In this document: piece after piece, positions 33,854 to 45,600 of the stretch
Numbering within the stretch: position 1 is the stretch's first letter
Layout of the letters: every line of letters starts with the position of its first letter
Program-made: the position numbers and the translations under genes
Source: Volvox africanus
Taxonomy: Eukaryota > Chlorophyta > Chlorophyceae > Chlamydomonadales > Volvocaceae
Direction of reading: 5' to 3'
Length of the DNA stretch: 64,000 nucleotides
NCBI GenBank assembly: GCA_030268105.1
Contig: BSDZ01000078.1
Span: 496,001 to 560,000, forward strand
The notes under the pieces: generated by a model
What the model was told of the DNA's origin: nothing
Seen by the model: only the letters and a program-made list of their open reading frames with translations
Databases searched by the model: none

Positions 33854-36152
33854 TCAGAATAATTTATTTGACGGGATTACTCTTATCTGTGTTTGAGGTG
33901 CTTTTGACAGTCGCAGGGGCTCCCAGCCCCACGCCTTTACTTCCATAGCAGCCATGGCGGCACCCAGTCGCACGCTGACCTGGCAGGGACGTAGCTGCAT
34001 TCCCATCCCCTCCTCCCTCACTGCTTCTGCCACCTCGTCTGGCACTTCGGGCAGCAGCTCCTCAGGGGGCGGCCCAACGAGCTTATTCAACGTACACTGT
34101 GACGTTTTGTCGTCATCCTTAGGATCTACCAGCTTCATATCAGAGGCCCCACGTTTCCCCACAATTGGCCGCGGGGTCCGAACAATGCAAACACGCTCGA
34201 TGACGGACTCCAAGGGGATGCACCCAAAGGAGGCATGTGGTGCACCAGGCTTCCTGCAGCGGGGGGTGGGGGTGGGGGTGCGGTTTTGGGTTAGGCTCAA
34301 GTTTGACCTCTTTTTTTGCCGTCCCTTTGCCACCCACCACACCTGTGCCATTGCAACTGTCGGAGGTGAAGCTCCCTGTTCCAGTCCTCCTCGGGCGCTT
34401 CGAACCACCTCACATACACCAAGTCATGGGTCTCCTGCGTGTGTGTAATGCTGAGCAGAGCTGTACCTGTGTTCCAAGCCAAATTCATTTATGTCAGTGC
34501 CGGAACCCCCTCCCCCCCCCCACACACACAGCAAGACAGTAGAATCCTGACAACAGGTGCGTGCTTACCCGCCCGTACCAAACGCCATCTTCGTCGCTCC
34601 GAACCGACATGTCACAAACAGCCGCCTCGGTACGGTTCCCAAACAGGGTCCCTGCGAGACGGCCGCCACGCACGTATACAACTGTCTGTACGGAGCATAG
34701 TACAGGTAGCATATCCGCCGAACAGTAAGCTGTATTACGACGAACATGTTTGATGCAAGCAGCACTGGGCAGTGCAGCCAGTAGCAGTATCTAGGCGAAG
34801 TTGTAATAAAAGGTTACCTGGCAGAGCTCAAGCTGGCTTTGGGAAAGGCCCCAGATGTCCTTTAGCTGCTTACTTAAACACGAGGTCAGGTATTTGGCAC
34901 CGTCCATGGCCCCTGCATGACAAGCCATCATAGATTAATTCCAGCAGCCAGAGACAGCCGAGTCTACTGGCAGTCAGCTGAACCTACCGGCAGAAGAGAA
35001 TCGCTGGCATGCCTCCAGCCACACCTAGTGGCCTAGCGCTCCGCAGTGTGTCCCCGCCGAACACTGCCGCCAGTGCCATTCCAATGGTGTCAGGCGCGCA
35101 AAGCTGGTCGCACCAGGTCAAAACTTGGACACAGGCAATCGGAGCCGAGTCGCCCAGTACCCCCGCACGGTACTGCTCTGTGTGGTGTAGGCGGGGTTAG
35201 GACATGCACGGGGCTCAGTGACGTCCCCACGGACCCGATGGCTCCTGAACGCGACAACCCCTGCCGGGGCCTCGGTGGAAAGCCCACGACCACCCTCCCC
35301 TTGTAGTGCTCCGCCGGGCCTGCCCTCACATTCACACTTCCACCCGCGGGCAACACGGGATCCTGGGTTGTGGATGCAACAGCAGCCTCCCCTGCATGCA
35401 CAGCATCGCATCAGCTACACTGTCATGGTGACCTGTTCAGATCCCCTATGCCAGCGCCGAGCTCCTAGACACAATCCCAATCCTTACCGCTTGGCAAAGC
35501 GCCTCCAGATTCGTGAGAGCTCCGGGCACTGGTGATGTTGTGAGCTGCAGGAAGCACGGAAAGGGCATGAGAAGGCGAGGATGCACAGGCAATCTGCACT
35601 CCGACCCGTACCTGTCTTTTCAGGTGGTTTACACGCGTCGTCCTCACAGGGAGTGACGTCCTCTGCATCACGGGGAGAGACGTCCTCTGCATTTGGGGAA
35701 ACAAATGCGTCAAGGTCCATCCCCTGCGTCCAAAAATCCATATGTGGCCCCAGCTGCCCAAAGCCACCGTGCACCAACGCTCACCTTCACCCGTTGGTAG
35801 CAGGTGGAGCGCGTCGCTAAGGAAGAAATCCTTGAGGCACTTCACCTCGTTCACGGCGCACGGAATGAAGGCAAATCCTTTAGGACGCGGCACACCTAAT
35901 ACGAAGGTCTCCATGAGGTCGATGATAGCGGCTGCGAGGCTGCCTTCAAGAGGAACAAGCTCTTATTTCAAAGCGCACATAATTGCCACCATCACCGCTG
36001 CGTCCAAGAGAATGCCGTCTTCCACCTTGCATACCGCGCACTCAACATCAGGCCACATAGCCGACATCAGTTGTGCTGCGCGTGTAATGTCCATGGGAGG
36101 TGTCGTTATGCACCTTTCCTGTGATGTCGTCTCCGCTCCGGGTGACGCAATG
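33854..36152 (-). pseudogene. Multi-exon gene of unknown function between the two CTATAG arrays
   Basis: Minus-strand exons with good borders include 36152 to ~35784 (motifs MWPDVECAVCKVEDG and VPRPKGFAFIP; one in-frame TAA between ALK and ELVPLEG), ~35775-35623 (short repeat AEDVSPRDAEDVTP), 35544-35488 (19 codons, phase 0), a VLPAGGSVNVRAG exon near 35400-35220, ~35100-34988, 34912-34818 (GAMDGAKYLTSCL), an exon with RLAGTLFGNRTEAAVCDMSV near 34690-34582, one with LVYVRWFEAPEEDW near 34440-34345, and a last one with IERVCIVRTPRPIVGKRG to about 33860. The last two resemble the C-terminal region of plant/fungal cut-and-paste transposon ORFs (a YVRWF...LRQLQW...VDVNSIERV pattern), which is only suggestive. 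I do not recognise the family. Confidence 0.5.
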
Positions 36153-36656
36153 CCTGTACCAAATCAAGAATACTATTCTATACAAACCCGAATAAAAATG
36201 GCAACTATGTTCAGATCATTCCTCGTCGAGGACATAAGAGAGGTCACTTGCCGTATAACGCGAGCGCGTAGTAAGGCGACAGAGCAGGCTTCATTTGGCT
36301 GCTTCCCTAATTCAGCAAGCATCCAGAATTAATATGGCTTAAACTCTCATGTTCCTAGGTAAAGCTTGCGTCGTCTGCCCTGGTCCCACACTGGACAAAA
36401 CAATTTCAAATGGTAGCTGACGAGGTTAAGACATTGGTTGCACGTGAGAATAGTGTAGGTAAATTGCTTCCTAAACACCTGTTTCTTTTGGCTGCAATAA
36501 TTTCATCCCCGGACAAGCGTGCGACTTTAGTGCTAAGTGAATGTCGGAGCTGTGAGGGGCTGAGAGGGTGGATATTATATATTGTAGGCACTACACCTAA
36601 GCAGTGTGGCTTTAAAAACGCTGCGAGAATCTCAAATTTGTTAGCTGTTGCCTGTC

Positions 36657-36987
36657 GGACGACTATAGACCATGTCAGCTATAGTACATGACTATAGTTG
36701 AGGTCGACTATAGTTCCGACTATGCCCCCCGGCCGACTATTAGCCGATATGCTGCACGCTATAGTCGACCAGAAAAAATACTAGTAATAGTACTAGAGGA
36801 TGGATATTATACATTGTAGGCACTACACCGAAGCAGTGTGGCATGAAAAACTGCTGTGAGAATCTCAAATTCGTTAGCTGTTGCCTGTATTACATATATT
36901 CGTCACTATAGTCGGACGACTATAGACCTTGTCAACTAAAATTTATCACTATAGTTGAGGTCGACTATAGTTCCGACTACGGCCCCC
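36657..36987. repeat. Right CGACTATAGTCG motif array with an 88-bp duplicated unit
   Basis: More than ten CTATAG motifs, with CGGACGACTATAGACC and GGTCGACTATAGTTCCGACTA each present twice. The 88-bp segment at 36569-36655 is repeated at 36802-36889 with about nine differences. Confidence 0.8.
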
Positions 36988-37194
36988 CTGTTGTACCACG
37001 GTTCGATCACCGCCCATGCCAAAGTAGGCCTGAGTCTACCAAAGTATGAGCAAACATGACATGAGCATGCTAGCATGATATATCCGCGTATATCTAGTTA
37101 GATTAGCATTCCGCATCGTTACTCGTGATATATTATTACATCATTGGTATCATGGATCAAACATGCATGCGGGAATGCCATGATCGCTATAGTC
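36988..37194 (+). repeat. Truncated C-family LTR
   Basis: Begins TGTTGTACCACGGTTCGATCA like the E4 LTR at 54280 and loses homology near 37194, where CTATAGTCGA sequence resumes. Confidence 0.7.
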
Positions 37195-37553
37195 GATCTG
37201 GAAAAATACAGACGGTGTTGTGAAACTCGCGTCGCAACAGTTGAGATAAGGTCCAGTTCAGCACATGCTGGACAAGCGAGCTGCCACTATGCCTCAAGCC
37301 ACTAGGACACACCAAAGTCTGGGCGAGTAAAAGTTGTTACAAACAGCTAAAGAAGCAAGTCAGCTTCGGTGAATAAATAGCGACTTGGTGAAGGATCGTA
37401 CATAAGACCCTTCACATTTGAAATTCAGCCGCAGTACGTTCCTGACAATACGTTCAACCAATGAACACATGAAGAAGTCTGACCGAATATCACAACAGAC
37501 GGCTATAATTGGCACTATAGTCAGACGACTTAGACCATGTCGACTATAGTTCC
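37195..37553 (+). other. Rest of the right array region
   Basis: Non-coding sequence ending in another CTATAGTC cluster (37508-37553). No gene seen. Confidence 0.4.
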
Positions 37554-37754
37554 TGTTGTATCCTTCCTTCTTCGATCATGCACTGAATCTGCACGTCTGA
37601 ATGTTAGCTACGAGTGCATCGTGCTTACGAACAGTAAGACACTCCAGTGCGAGCAACGTGACAGCAGAAGACTTATAGATAAGGAAAGAGTCAACTTACA
37701 ATGATCCTTGATTACAAAGTAGGAGTCTGCCGTCAGACCCCGCGGGCAGCGTTC
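37554..37754 (-). repeat. Stacked truncated C-family LTR, 201 bp
   Basis: Begins TGTTGTATCCTTCC and breaks off at GCGGGCAGCGTTC where the next LTR end begins. Confidence 0.85.
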
Positions 37755-37935
37755 TGTTGTATCCTTCCTTCTTCGATCATGCACAGAATCTGCACGTCTG
37801 AGTGTTAGCTACAAGTGCATTGTGCTAACGAACAGTAAGACACTCCAGTGCAAGCAACGTGACAGCAGAAGACTTAAAGATAAGGAAAAATTCAACTTAC
37901 AACAATTCTCGATTACAAAGTAGAAGTCTGCCGTC
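37755..37935 (-). repeat. Stacked truncated C-family LTR, 181 bp
   Basis: Again begins TGTTGTATCC and breaks at TCTGCCGTC, 20 bases earlier in the LTR than the preceding one. Confidence 0.85.
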
Positions 37936-38745
37936 TGTTGTATCCTTCCTTCCTCAATCATGCACTGAATCTGCACATCTGGATGTTAGCTACATGTGCA
38001 CCATGCTTACGAACAGCAAGGCAACTCAATGTGAGTAAGATGACAGCGGAAGACTCAGCAACAAGGAAAGATCCAACTTACAATAGTCTTCGATTTCAGA
38101 ATGGTAGTCTGCCGTCAGACCCTGTGGGCAATGTTCATCATCCGGCTGAAGATGGTATGCTAGAATAGCTCAGGCCGAATATAAACGAGTAAAACGTATA
38201 TGTAAGAATTAGATTAAGTACGCGGGGACTTAATCCAAAATAGCGTCGAGCTGACTTCGGTCTCTAGATGGCCGTCCTCGCACCTATCACGTTCGTGATA
38301 CCAATGTGCAGTACAGGTCTCACTGGATTCTGATCTCAAGTGTGAGTACTTTCATAGTACTGTTCTAAGTATCGCATAATCCATGATATTAAGGGATGCA
38401 ACGTATGCAATATGTGAAGGTCAGAATATTGATATTCGGTTGCTGACCCAACCATCACGATCATCGCGTTCCCGCATACGTGTATGGTTTATGACATGAA
38501 TGAGGTAATAATATTTAAAATATTATTATGTGATACATTATGCCAATAGAGAATTCGCGCATTGATATCAGCCTCGAGTCAAACATGTTGACCGACAGCA
38601 CGATGTCGTAGATGATAATGCGACGTGCCTGATTAGCTAGATATACTCGAATATATCATGCTAATATAATTATATCATGCTCAGTAGTGCTCGAATGGAT
38701 TGCAGCCTACTTTGGCGTAAATGGTGATTGAACCGGCGTACAACA
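37936..38745 (-). repeat. 3' LTR of E2, C family (810 bp)
   Basis: TGTTGTATCC...GTACAACA on the plus strand, followed by a polypurine tract, so the sense is minus. Palindrome GTAATAATATTT...AATATTATTA lies at about 38505-38530. Confidence 0.85.
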
Positions 38746-38762
38746 ACTATCCCCCCTCCCAT
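38746..38762 (-). other. Polypurine tract of E2
   Basis: Plus-strand ACTATCCCCCCTCCCAT, purine-rich on the sense strand, beside the 3' LTR. Confidence 0.75.
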
Positions 38763-38814
38763 ATGCAGCGTCCTCTCTGCATCGGACAGCATCGACTGCA
38801 GAGATCATTGGGTC

Positions 38815-41800
38815 TGTGTGGCACGTAGACGAGCTTCCTCCAATAGGGACTTCATCTCTGGCGAGAAATTACGCGTCGGCTCCCAAGAGTTGTGCTTGCT
38901 AGAATAACCTGTCCATTTGACCAGGTACTCGTGTACCGCTCGCTTGCATTGATGTCGACCTATGCGTCGAACCCGCTAATCTAGTATTCGCTCCAAATCG
39001 TACACCTTTTGTTTGCCTGCGATCCAGGTCTCGGGACCAGGGTCCATTACTGCAGGGTCATTGGTGTTGCTTGTAACGGGTGCTGTACCGCTATAAGGGT
39101 GAATGAGAGATACATGAAACGTGGGATGGATATTCATGTCAGAGGGTAGGGATAGCTCCACAGCTGCATTTCCCACCATCTGTACAATGGGATATGGACC
39201 AATCCAGCGAGGTAACAGCTTTCGGGAACCGTCGGCGAGCAAACGAAGATTCTTAGTGCTCAATAACACCATTTGTCCCACCCAAAATGTTACGTCTCGT
39301 TTGGATTTATTGTAGTAGTCCGTCGTCCGTTGTTGTGCCGCGTCCAAACATGCCTTCGCGTCTGTCATGCGGGATAGGAACATCTTGGCAAAGGTTTTAG
39401 CCGCCGGGATATTTACCTCCAAGTCTCGCCACATGGGTAGCGCAGGATGGAATCCATAATTCAGAAAGAAAGGGCTTTGACCTGTAGAGCGGTTAACAGC
39501 ATTGTTAAGCGCAATTTCTGCCAAAGTCAGAAACGTATCCCAAACTGAGGGTGTGCGTCCTGCGAAATTTCGTAACATATTGCCCAACGTGATTTGTGCG
39601 TTCGGTTTGCCCATCGGATTGTAGATGATATGCTGTGCTCAAATGAACGCGCATGCCGACGAGTTCACATAGCGCTTCTCAAAACTTAGATGTGAATTGA
39701 CCGCCGTGATCAGATATCACATTTTTAGGAACGCCATGCAATCGGACCACGTTATCAAAAAATAATCGTGCTGTTTGCTCAGCGGTGCAAGACAAGGTGC
39801 AGGGGGCCAAGTGAACCATCTTGGTCAAGTGATCGACCATAATGAACACTGAGTCGTATCCCCCCTCAGTTTTGGGTAGCACGACTACGAAGTCCATTGA
39901 AACACTTTCCCAAGGGGCATCTGGTATAGGTAAAGGTTGTAATAAACCCTGGCCCTTACCGGATAGTGCTTTGTTGTGCTGACATAAACTGCACCTTTGC
40001 ACGAAGTTTTCCGCATCCTTCACCACGCACGGCCACCAGAACGAGGGTTGCACTAGCTCTGCCAAACGCTTGCTGCCAGGATGTCCTGCTAACGGGTCCT
40101 CATGGAACCGAGCAAGAATATCGTAGCGCAAAGCGTCGTTGTTCGGCACGACGATTTGTGTTGTCGAGCCATCCATGCGTAACCATAAATCTTTGCTCTT
40201 GCGTAGATGTTCCACATTACTTGGCATAGAGAACCATGGATCTGTTTCATACGCCACCTTGAGTTGCTCCGCAAGGTCCGATGCTATCGGTACCTCCTGG
40301 CTGCATGAATCAGTGCTGTGAGAATCACAGCGTGTAGCAACGGATGTCGACTGAGGGTGTCAGCAATATTTATTCTGCCGGCGATATATTCCCATGTACA
40401 GTCAAAACGAGATAGATATTCCATCCACCTGGCTTGTCGTCGGTTGAGCGTGGGGACACTTTGTAAAAATGTCAGCGGTTTGTGGTCGGTCTTCAGTGTA
40501 AAAGGGCGGCCTTCGAGGTAACAGTGCCATTCCTTTAGAGTATGTAGAACTGCCAACAGCTCCTGCTCTCTGGTCGTGTATCGGGTCTCCACACCCGAGA
40601 ATTTCTTACTCGTGAAGGCGATCGGTCGTCCTTCCTGCAACAATACAGCGCCGCTCCCATGAAGGGAAGCATCCGATATTACTCCTACACGAAACGGCAA
40701 ACGAGTAATCAGGAAAAGAGAGGGTAACATTGTCGGCGACGATACGCTTGAGCTCTTCGAATGCCCACTGACACCCGGGTGTCCAAGCTTTGAGAGTAAC
40801 GAAACCTCCTTTCCTCGTCAGATTTGTAAGCGGGGCCGCAAGGATGGAGTATTTATTAATAAACTTACGGAAGTAGTTAGTCAAGCCTAAGAATTGGCGT
40901 AGTTCGGTGAGGTTCTGAGGTGCAGGCCATTCACGAACCACAGCTACCTTCCGTGGGTCCATTCTTACCCCAGTGGCCGACACGATGTGGCCCAAATACT
41001 CCACCTGAGGCTGCGCCCACGAACATTTGGTGCGTTTAGCAAACAATTGCTCCCACTTCATCACCTCAAGCACGAGCTCGAGATGCTTCAGGTGCTCCTC
41101 GCACGTTTTGGAATATATTAAAATATCATCCAAATAACAAACAACGAACCTGTCAATATACAGTCTGAACATGCAATCCATCACTGCTTGAAATGTGGTG
41201 GGCGCATTAGTAAGTCCAAACGACAAGACTGTGTACTCAAAGTGACCAAAGGGGGTCCAGAAAGCGGTTTTCGGAATATCAGAAACAGCAATGCATATCT
41301 GATTATACCCCTGTTGGAGATCAATGGAGGAAAAAATAAGCTGAGCCTTTCAACTTATCGAGCAGGTCATCGACGCACGGCAAAGGGTAGCGATTTTTTA
41401 ATCGTAGTCGCATTCAAGCCCCGATAAACAATGCACATGCGCAACGTCCCATCCTTCTTACCGATGAACAATATCAGTGCAGAATATGGCGATGTGCTGG
41501 GCTGAACCATACCCTTTGCGAGCAGATCCCTCACTTGCCACTTCATCCGCTCAAATTTAGCGGGCTTAACCTGTACATAGGTTGTGAAACGGGTTGTGCT
41601 CGGGCACAAGAGGGATCGTATGGTCAGCAGGTAACATACGTGGGAGCTCCGGGATGACAAATGCATCGGTATAGTTTGGCAATGGAGGGGGGCTGCGACC
41701 TCAGAATCTTTCACAAGAGACTGCGCGGTGGTAGCAATCGATTGCACCCAAGGCCTCACAAGCAATTCATGGGTGCCTTCCCTTATCATTTGATAGGCTT

Positions 41801-42446
41801 CTTTTGCACCCTTCAAGCTTGGGTTCTTTATTTCGGCGGACGAACTCCGCTAGAACGAAATTAACCACAGGCTCCGCACAGTTCCGCCCTCCTCTGGTGT
41901 GACATCTTGATACAACAGACAAGGTACCTTAGGCGATAGGTTCCCTTTTGCACAATGGCCAATTGTGCTGGACTCCAAATCGATGCGCGTGCAGTACTGT
42001 CGTTATGTCGCGGCACCCAATGTCCATGTAGTGCTGTCTCCGAGAGACCTTGTTGCACTCATTGGGCCCTAACACGCAGAGGGCCTCTCGATAGGCTTAG
42101 GGTGATTCTGCCCACGATGGGATGCTTACCCTCATCAACGAGGGTAACCTGTCACAATCAGACGACTGTGGGGTCGATCCCAACACATTCACCTCTGCCG
42201 CAGAGATGAAGTCGTCACTGGCACCGGTATCCTCGAGTGCCTTCATCATTCGACCAACGAGGCTGACTTCAATACCGGGAACACAATAACCTGTCGGAGT
42301 CGACAGAAGTAGAAAGCTTGCGAGCTGATTCGTCAAATTTGACGTCTGTGCTGATATGTATGGTTCCATCCAAAGGAACCCAAACTCGCCATGCACTAAA
42401 ACCTGGCTCATATCCCACAACATAGGATATACACACCACATAACAT
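38815..42446 (-). pseudogene. E2: decayed gypsy pol (protease to chromodomain)
   Basis: Sense is minus. Protease ([11 protein letters not shown] near 42200), RT (41816-41367 and 41226-40606 with CYLDDILIYSK), RNase H (40730-40284; TDHKPL), integrase (40257-39679; 39614-38976 with FFLNYGFHPALP and RWIGPYPIV) and the chromodomain end at 38817-38815 are all recognisable but lie in different frames with stops between. The order is that of E1/E5, to which it is a diverged relative. The 5' end is lost where the Dualen element begins at 42449; no gag is left. Confidence 0.85.
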
Positions 42447-42654
42447 AAAAGCGTCCAATAACAACAAGGCAAGCTGCTGGAATTTGAAAAGGGTAAGTCA
42501 GCGAAAGGTGAGGTGAAAGACCAATCTGTCGCGTTCTGTTATGCCTAACACACTGCAAGCTGATAACAGCGTTCTGTGACAGCCTGGCTCCGGAAGCGGT
42601 GGAACCCGTGGTTTCCTGTCACCCCCCCTCGTCAATTGATGAACGGGATCGAGC

Positions 42655-45600
42655 GTGCAGGAACGTCACGAAAAGAACGCAGCAAACAATCGAATTTCAA
42701 CAGCAGCGATAAGTCCTGAGAGGACGCTGCCAATGATCCAAATCGGGGAAGCCCAGGCTTCATCATCAACTGAGACCAAGCAAAAGGTCGTAAATGCGTA
42801 TTCCTACTTCTCAGAGTCAGCTCGTGAAGACCAGGATATGGGTCTGAAGGGAGACCATCGAGCACAGGACCTCAACCAGAGCAAGTCTTGCCCAGCAGAT
42901 GACGACTTCTGTGAAAAAACATTCCACAGACATGATAATTCTCTTAGATACGTTACAAACAGAACCTGTGGAAGGACGCCTGGAACAGACTACTCTTCTC
43001 GAGGAGCAGCTTCTGACTGTATACACCTAACAGAAAAATACATCGTTTCAATCACAAATTGCAACACTAGAATGGTCTCTGGAAAATGTCGCAACCGTGA
43101 AGGCAAGGACGTGGAAGACCCAAGAAACTTGCAAGCGAACGACCTAGTAACCAACAAAGCCCACGATAAGCCACAAATAGGATTATGGGAACATCTAAGA
43201 AGATCCATTAAACAACCACCCGACATCAAGGTCACAGCCCAAGGAGGTGTGAACGTTACTGGGCAAATGCTGGACAACCTTGGCCGTACAGTGAATGCCC
43301 CACAACTGCACTACACACGCCAGAACTCGCCACCTTTGACTGCAGGGACGATGCTTGGATCAGCTAGCCCACGGATCGCATCACGCGGCATCCAGAAAGC
43401 CTTTCTGCCTTATCTTATGCGGGGAAGAAGCACACCGACCAGTGTGCACCTACCAGGGGATGTAATGTGCGCAGGTGGGCACCTAATACCCCATACCATC
43501 AAAGCGCTGCTGCACGATCTCGAAATTACGATCCTCATTGGGTACAGTATCATCACCGGCCTTGGGGTAACGTATGCACTCTACAAAGTCAACAGAGCAG
43601 CAAGACAGTGGAATCGAAGCAAAGGGAGATCCCTGCAACAGACAGGCAACACGATCCTACTTGCGGCTATGCTGTCAGCGCCCCTCGCCTGTGCGGTAGC
43701 ACTGAGACCACTGGACTTAGCCATCCGTTTAACGTTACTAACAGTTGGACTGATTTGGGTTTTACGACACTTCACTAAACGAATAGCAGCCAGCGCCGTA
43801 CCCGTAGCAATAGACCTCGCTCTCGCCGGCGCAATCTATGCTGCTGAAACAATCAAGTGGGCAGGTCAGCACCCATTGGCGACTAGGCAGATAATGGTGT
43901 CAGCAGCCGCACTGGTCACACTATGTGTACAGCTGGCCACAGCAGCCCCAATGGTCCCCATTCTGTCGATCAGTACCCCCGCAATTGGTAAAGGCCTGAA
44001 GTACATACCAGGGCTAAAGGGACATGCAAGCTGGCTGATACACATCTGTCTGATAGTCGGCTTGGCGATACCGCAGAACACGATGTTTGGTACCACAATA
44101 ACCCTCATCGTTACACTGATAACGACTGCCAGTTGGGATAGAGATCCCGCTCCAGGGACAGAGGGACACCCTGAAGGAACGGAAAGCACCCAATGTGCGG
44201 GCCCACAAGATGAAATCACGCGAACCGAGCGACCCCATACCCTTACCAACACACGAGCATGGCGGCTATCAGGACCCGGGACCCCATCAAAACAAGTCAC
44301 ATGGCCGATAATGACAAACCCGCACAACCCAGATGACACCCTTTACCACGAGCAACAACAGAAAGAGCTCTGCATGATCCACGCCATAAACAACCTACTA
44401 GGGGGACCGTACATCGACCCACAGCACGTACTGCAATACTGTCGTACAATGCTGCAACACATGGCTGACCGGGAACTCCACAATGCAGCTGCCACATGGC
44501 GACTAACCCACAACCAAAACACAGGCAACTTCTCAACGCTGGCAATCAATCCATACCTACGCTACAACGTGCCGGTGCGAACTGCACAGCAAAGAAATGA
44601 CTCCGCACACCCGCATGTTGCCTCCATAGGGAGCGGACAGGAAATAAAACCCAACGTGACGTTAAGCAGCGTACTACACCAACTGCCAGAACACACACGC
44701 AACTGGGGCTTCCTCGTACACCTCCCAGGCCATGCAATAGCAGTACGAAAACACAAGGACCGGTGGTACATCCACGACTCTCTGCAACCGCAACCTGTGG
44801 AACTCGCTGACGAAAACGCCACGTGGCCACGTGAACCTGGCGCAATATACACCCTAAATCTTCGGCACCACACAGAACCCACGGCAACGCATGTGGACCT
44901 GCGAGACATAATACCCCCGGACACATGGATGCGCACAGATCACACCGAATATACGGAGATCCAAACAACCAACGGGACCACATGCACAGCATCGAGACTG
45001 CCACAAAGCCAAAAGCGGCGGAAGATCAAACACCCACGTGCAACGCAACTAGCCCGCCAAACGGGGAGAACATTAACCAAGCCACCAGGAACACGCACAC
45101 AACCGCAGCCAACTGCACAGGACAACGACCATCCACCAGCACCCAACCCGACAGCCGTGCCTCTCCCATCCCTCTTAGAGAGAGCCCCGCGTGAATGCCC
45201 CCGCCAAGAGCGACATCCCGGGCACACTCCGCCGCATATCCAACCCACAGACGCGCAATGCAACAGACCCAAACCGCTGACGACCACTGACCATCTCCGA
45301 CGGCGGGCTAACAAACGCACCAATCCAGCCGGGGCTGAACACCCCGGGGAAACCACACACACAACAAGGGAAAGTGGGAACGTCCATGAACCCAGTGCCC
45401 AGCGCCCAAGATTGTCGACCACCCCCGTAAAAAGCACCACATCCTCACACCCGGAGAACGCAAATCCCCCAGAACGCCGCAATAGAACAATACACAGGTA
45501 TATGCACATCGTCACTCACAACGTGCGAGGACTGGGGACGAACTTCCTCAGTACACTGTGTAATGTACGGACATGGGATGCCGATATCATTGTTCTGACG

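Noticed and set aside
44940..45515. Minus-strand frame of 191 codons
   Set aside because: Antisense of the proline/threonine-rich linker of the Dualen ORF.
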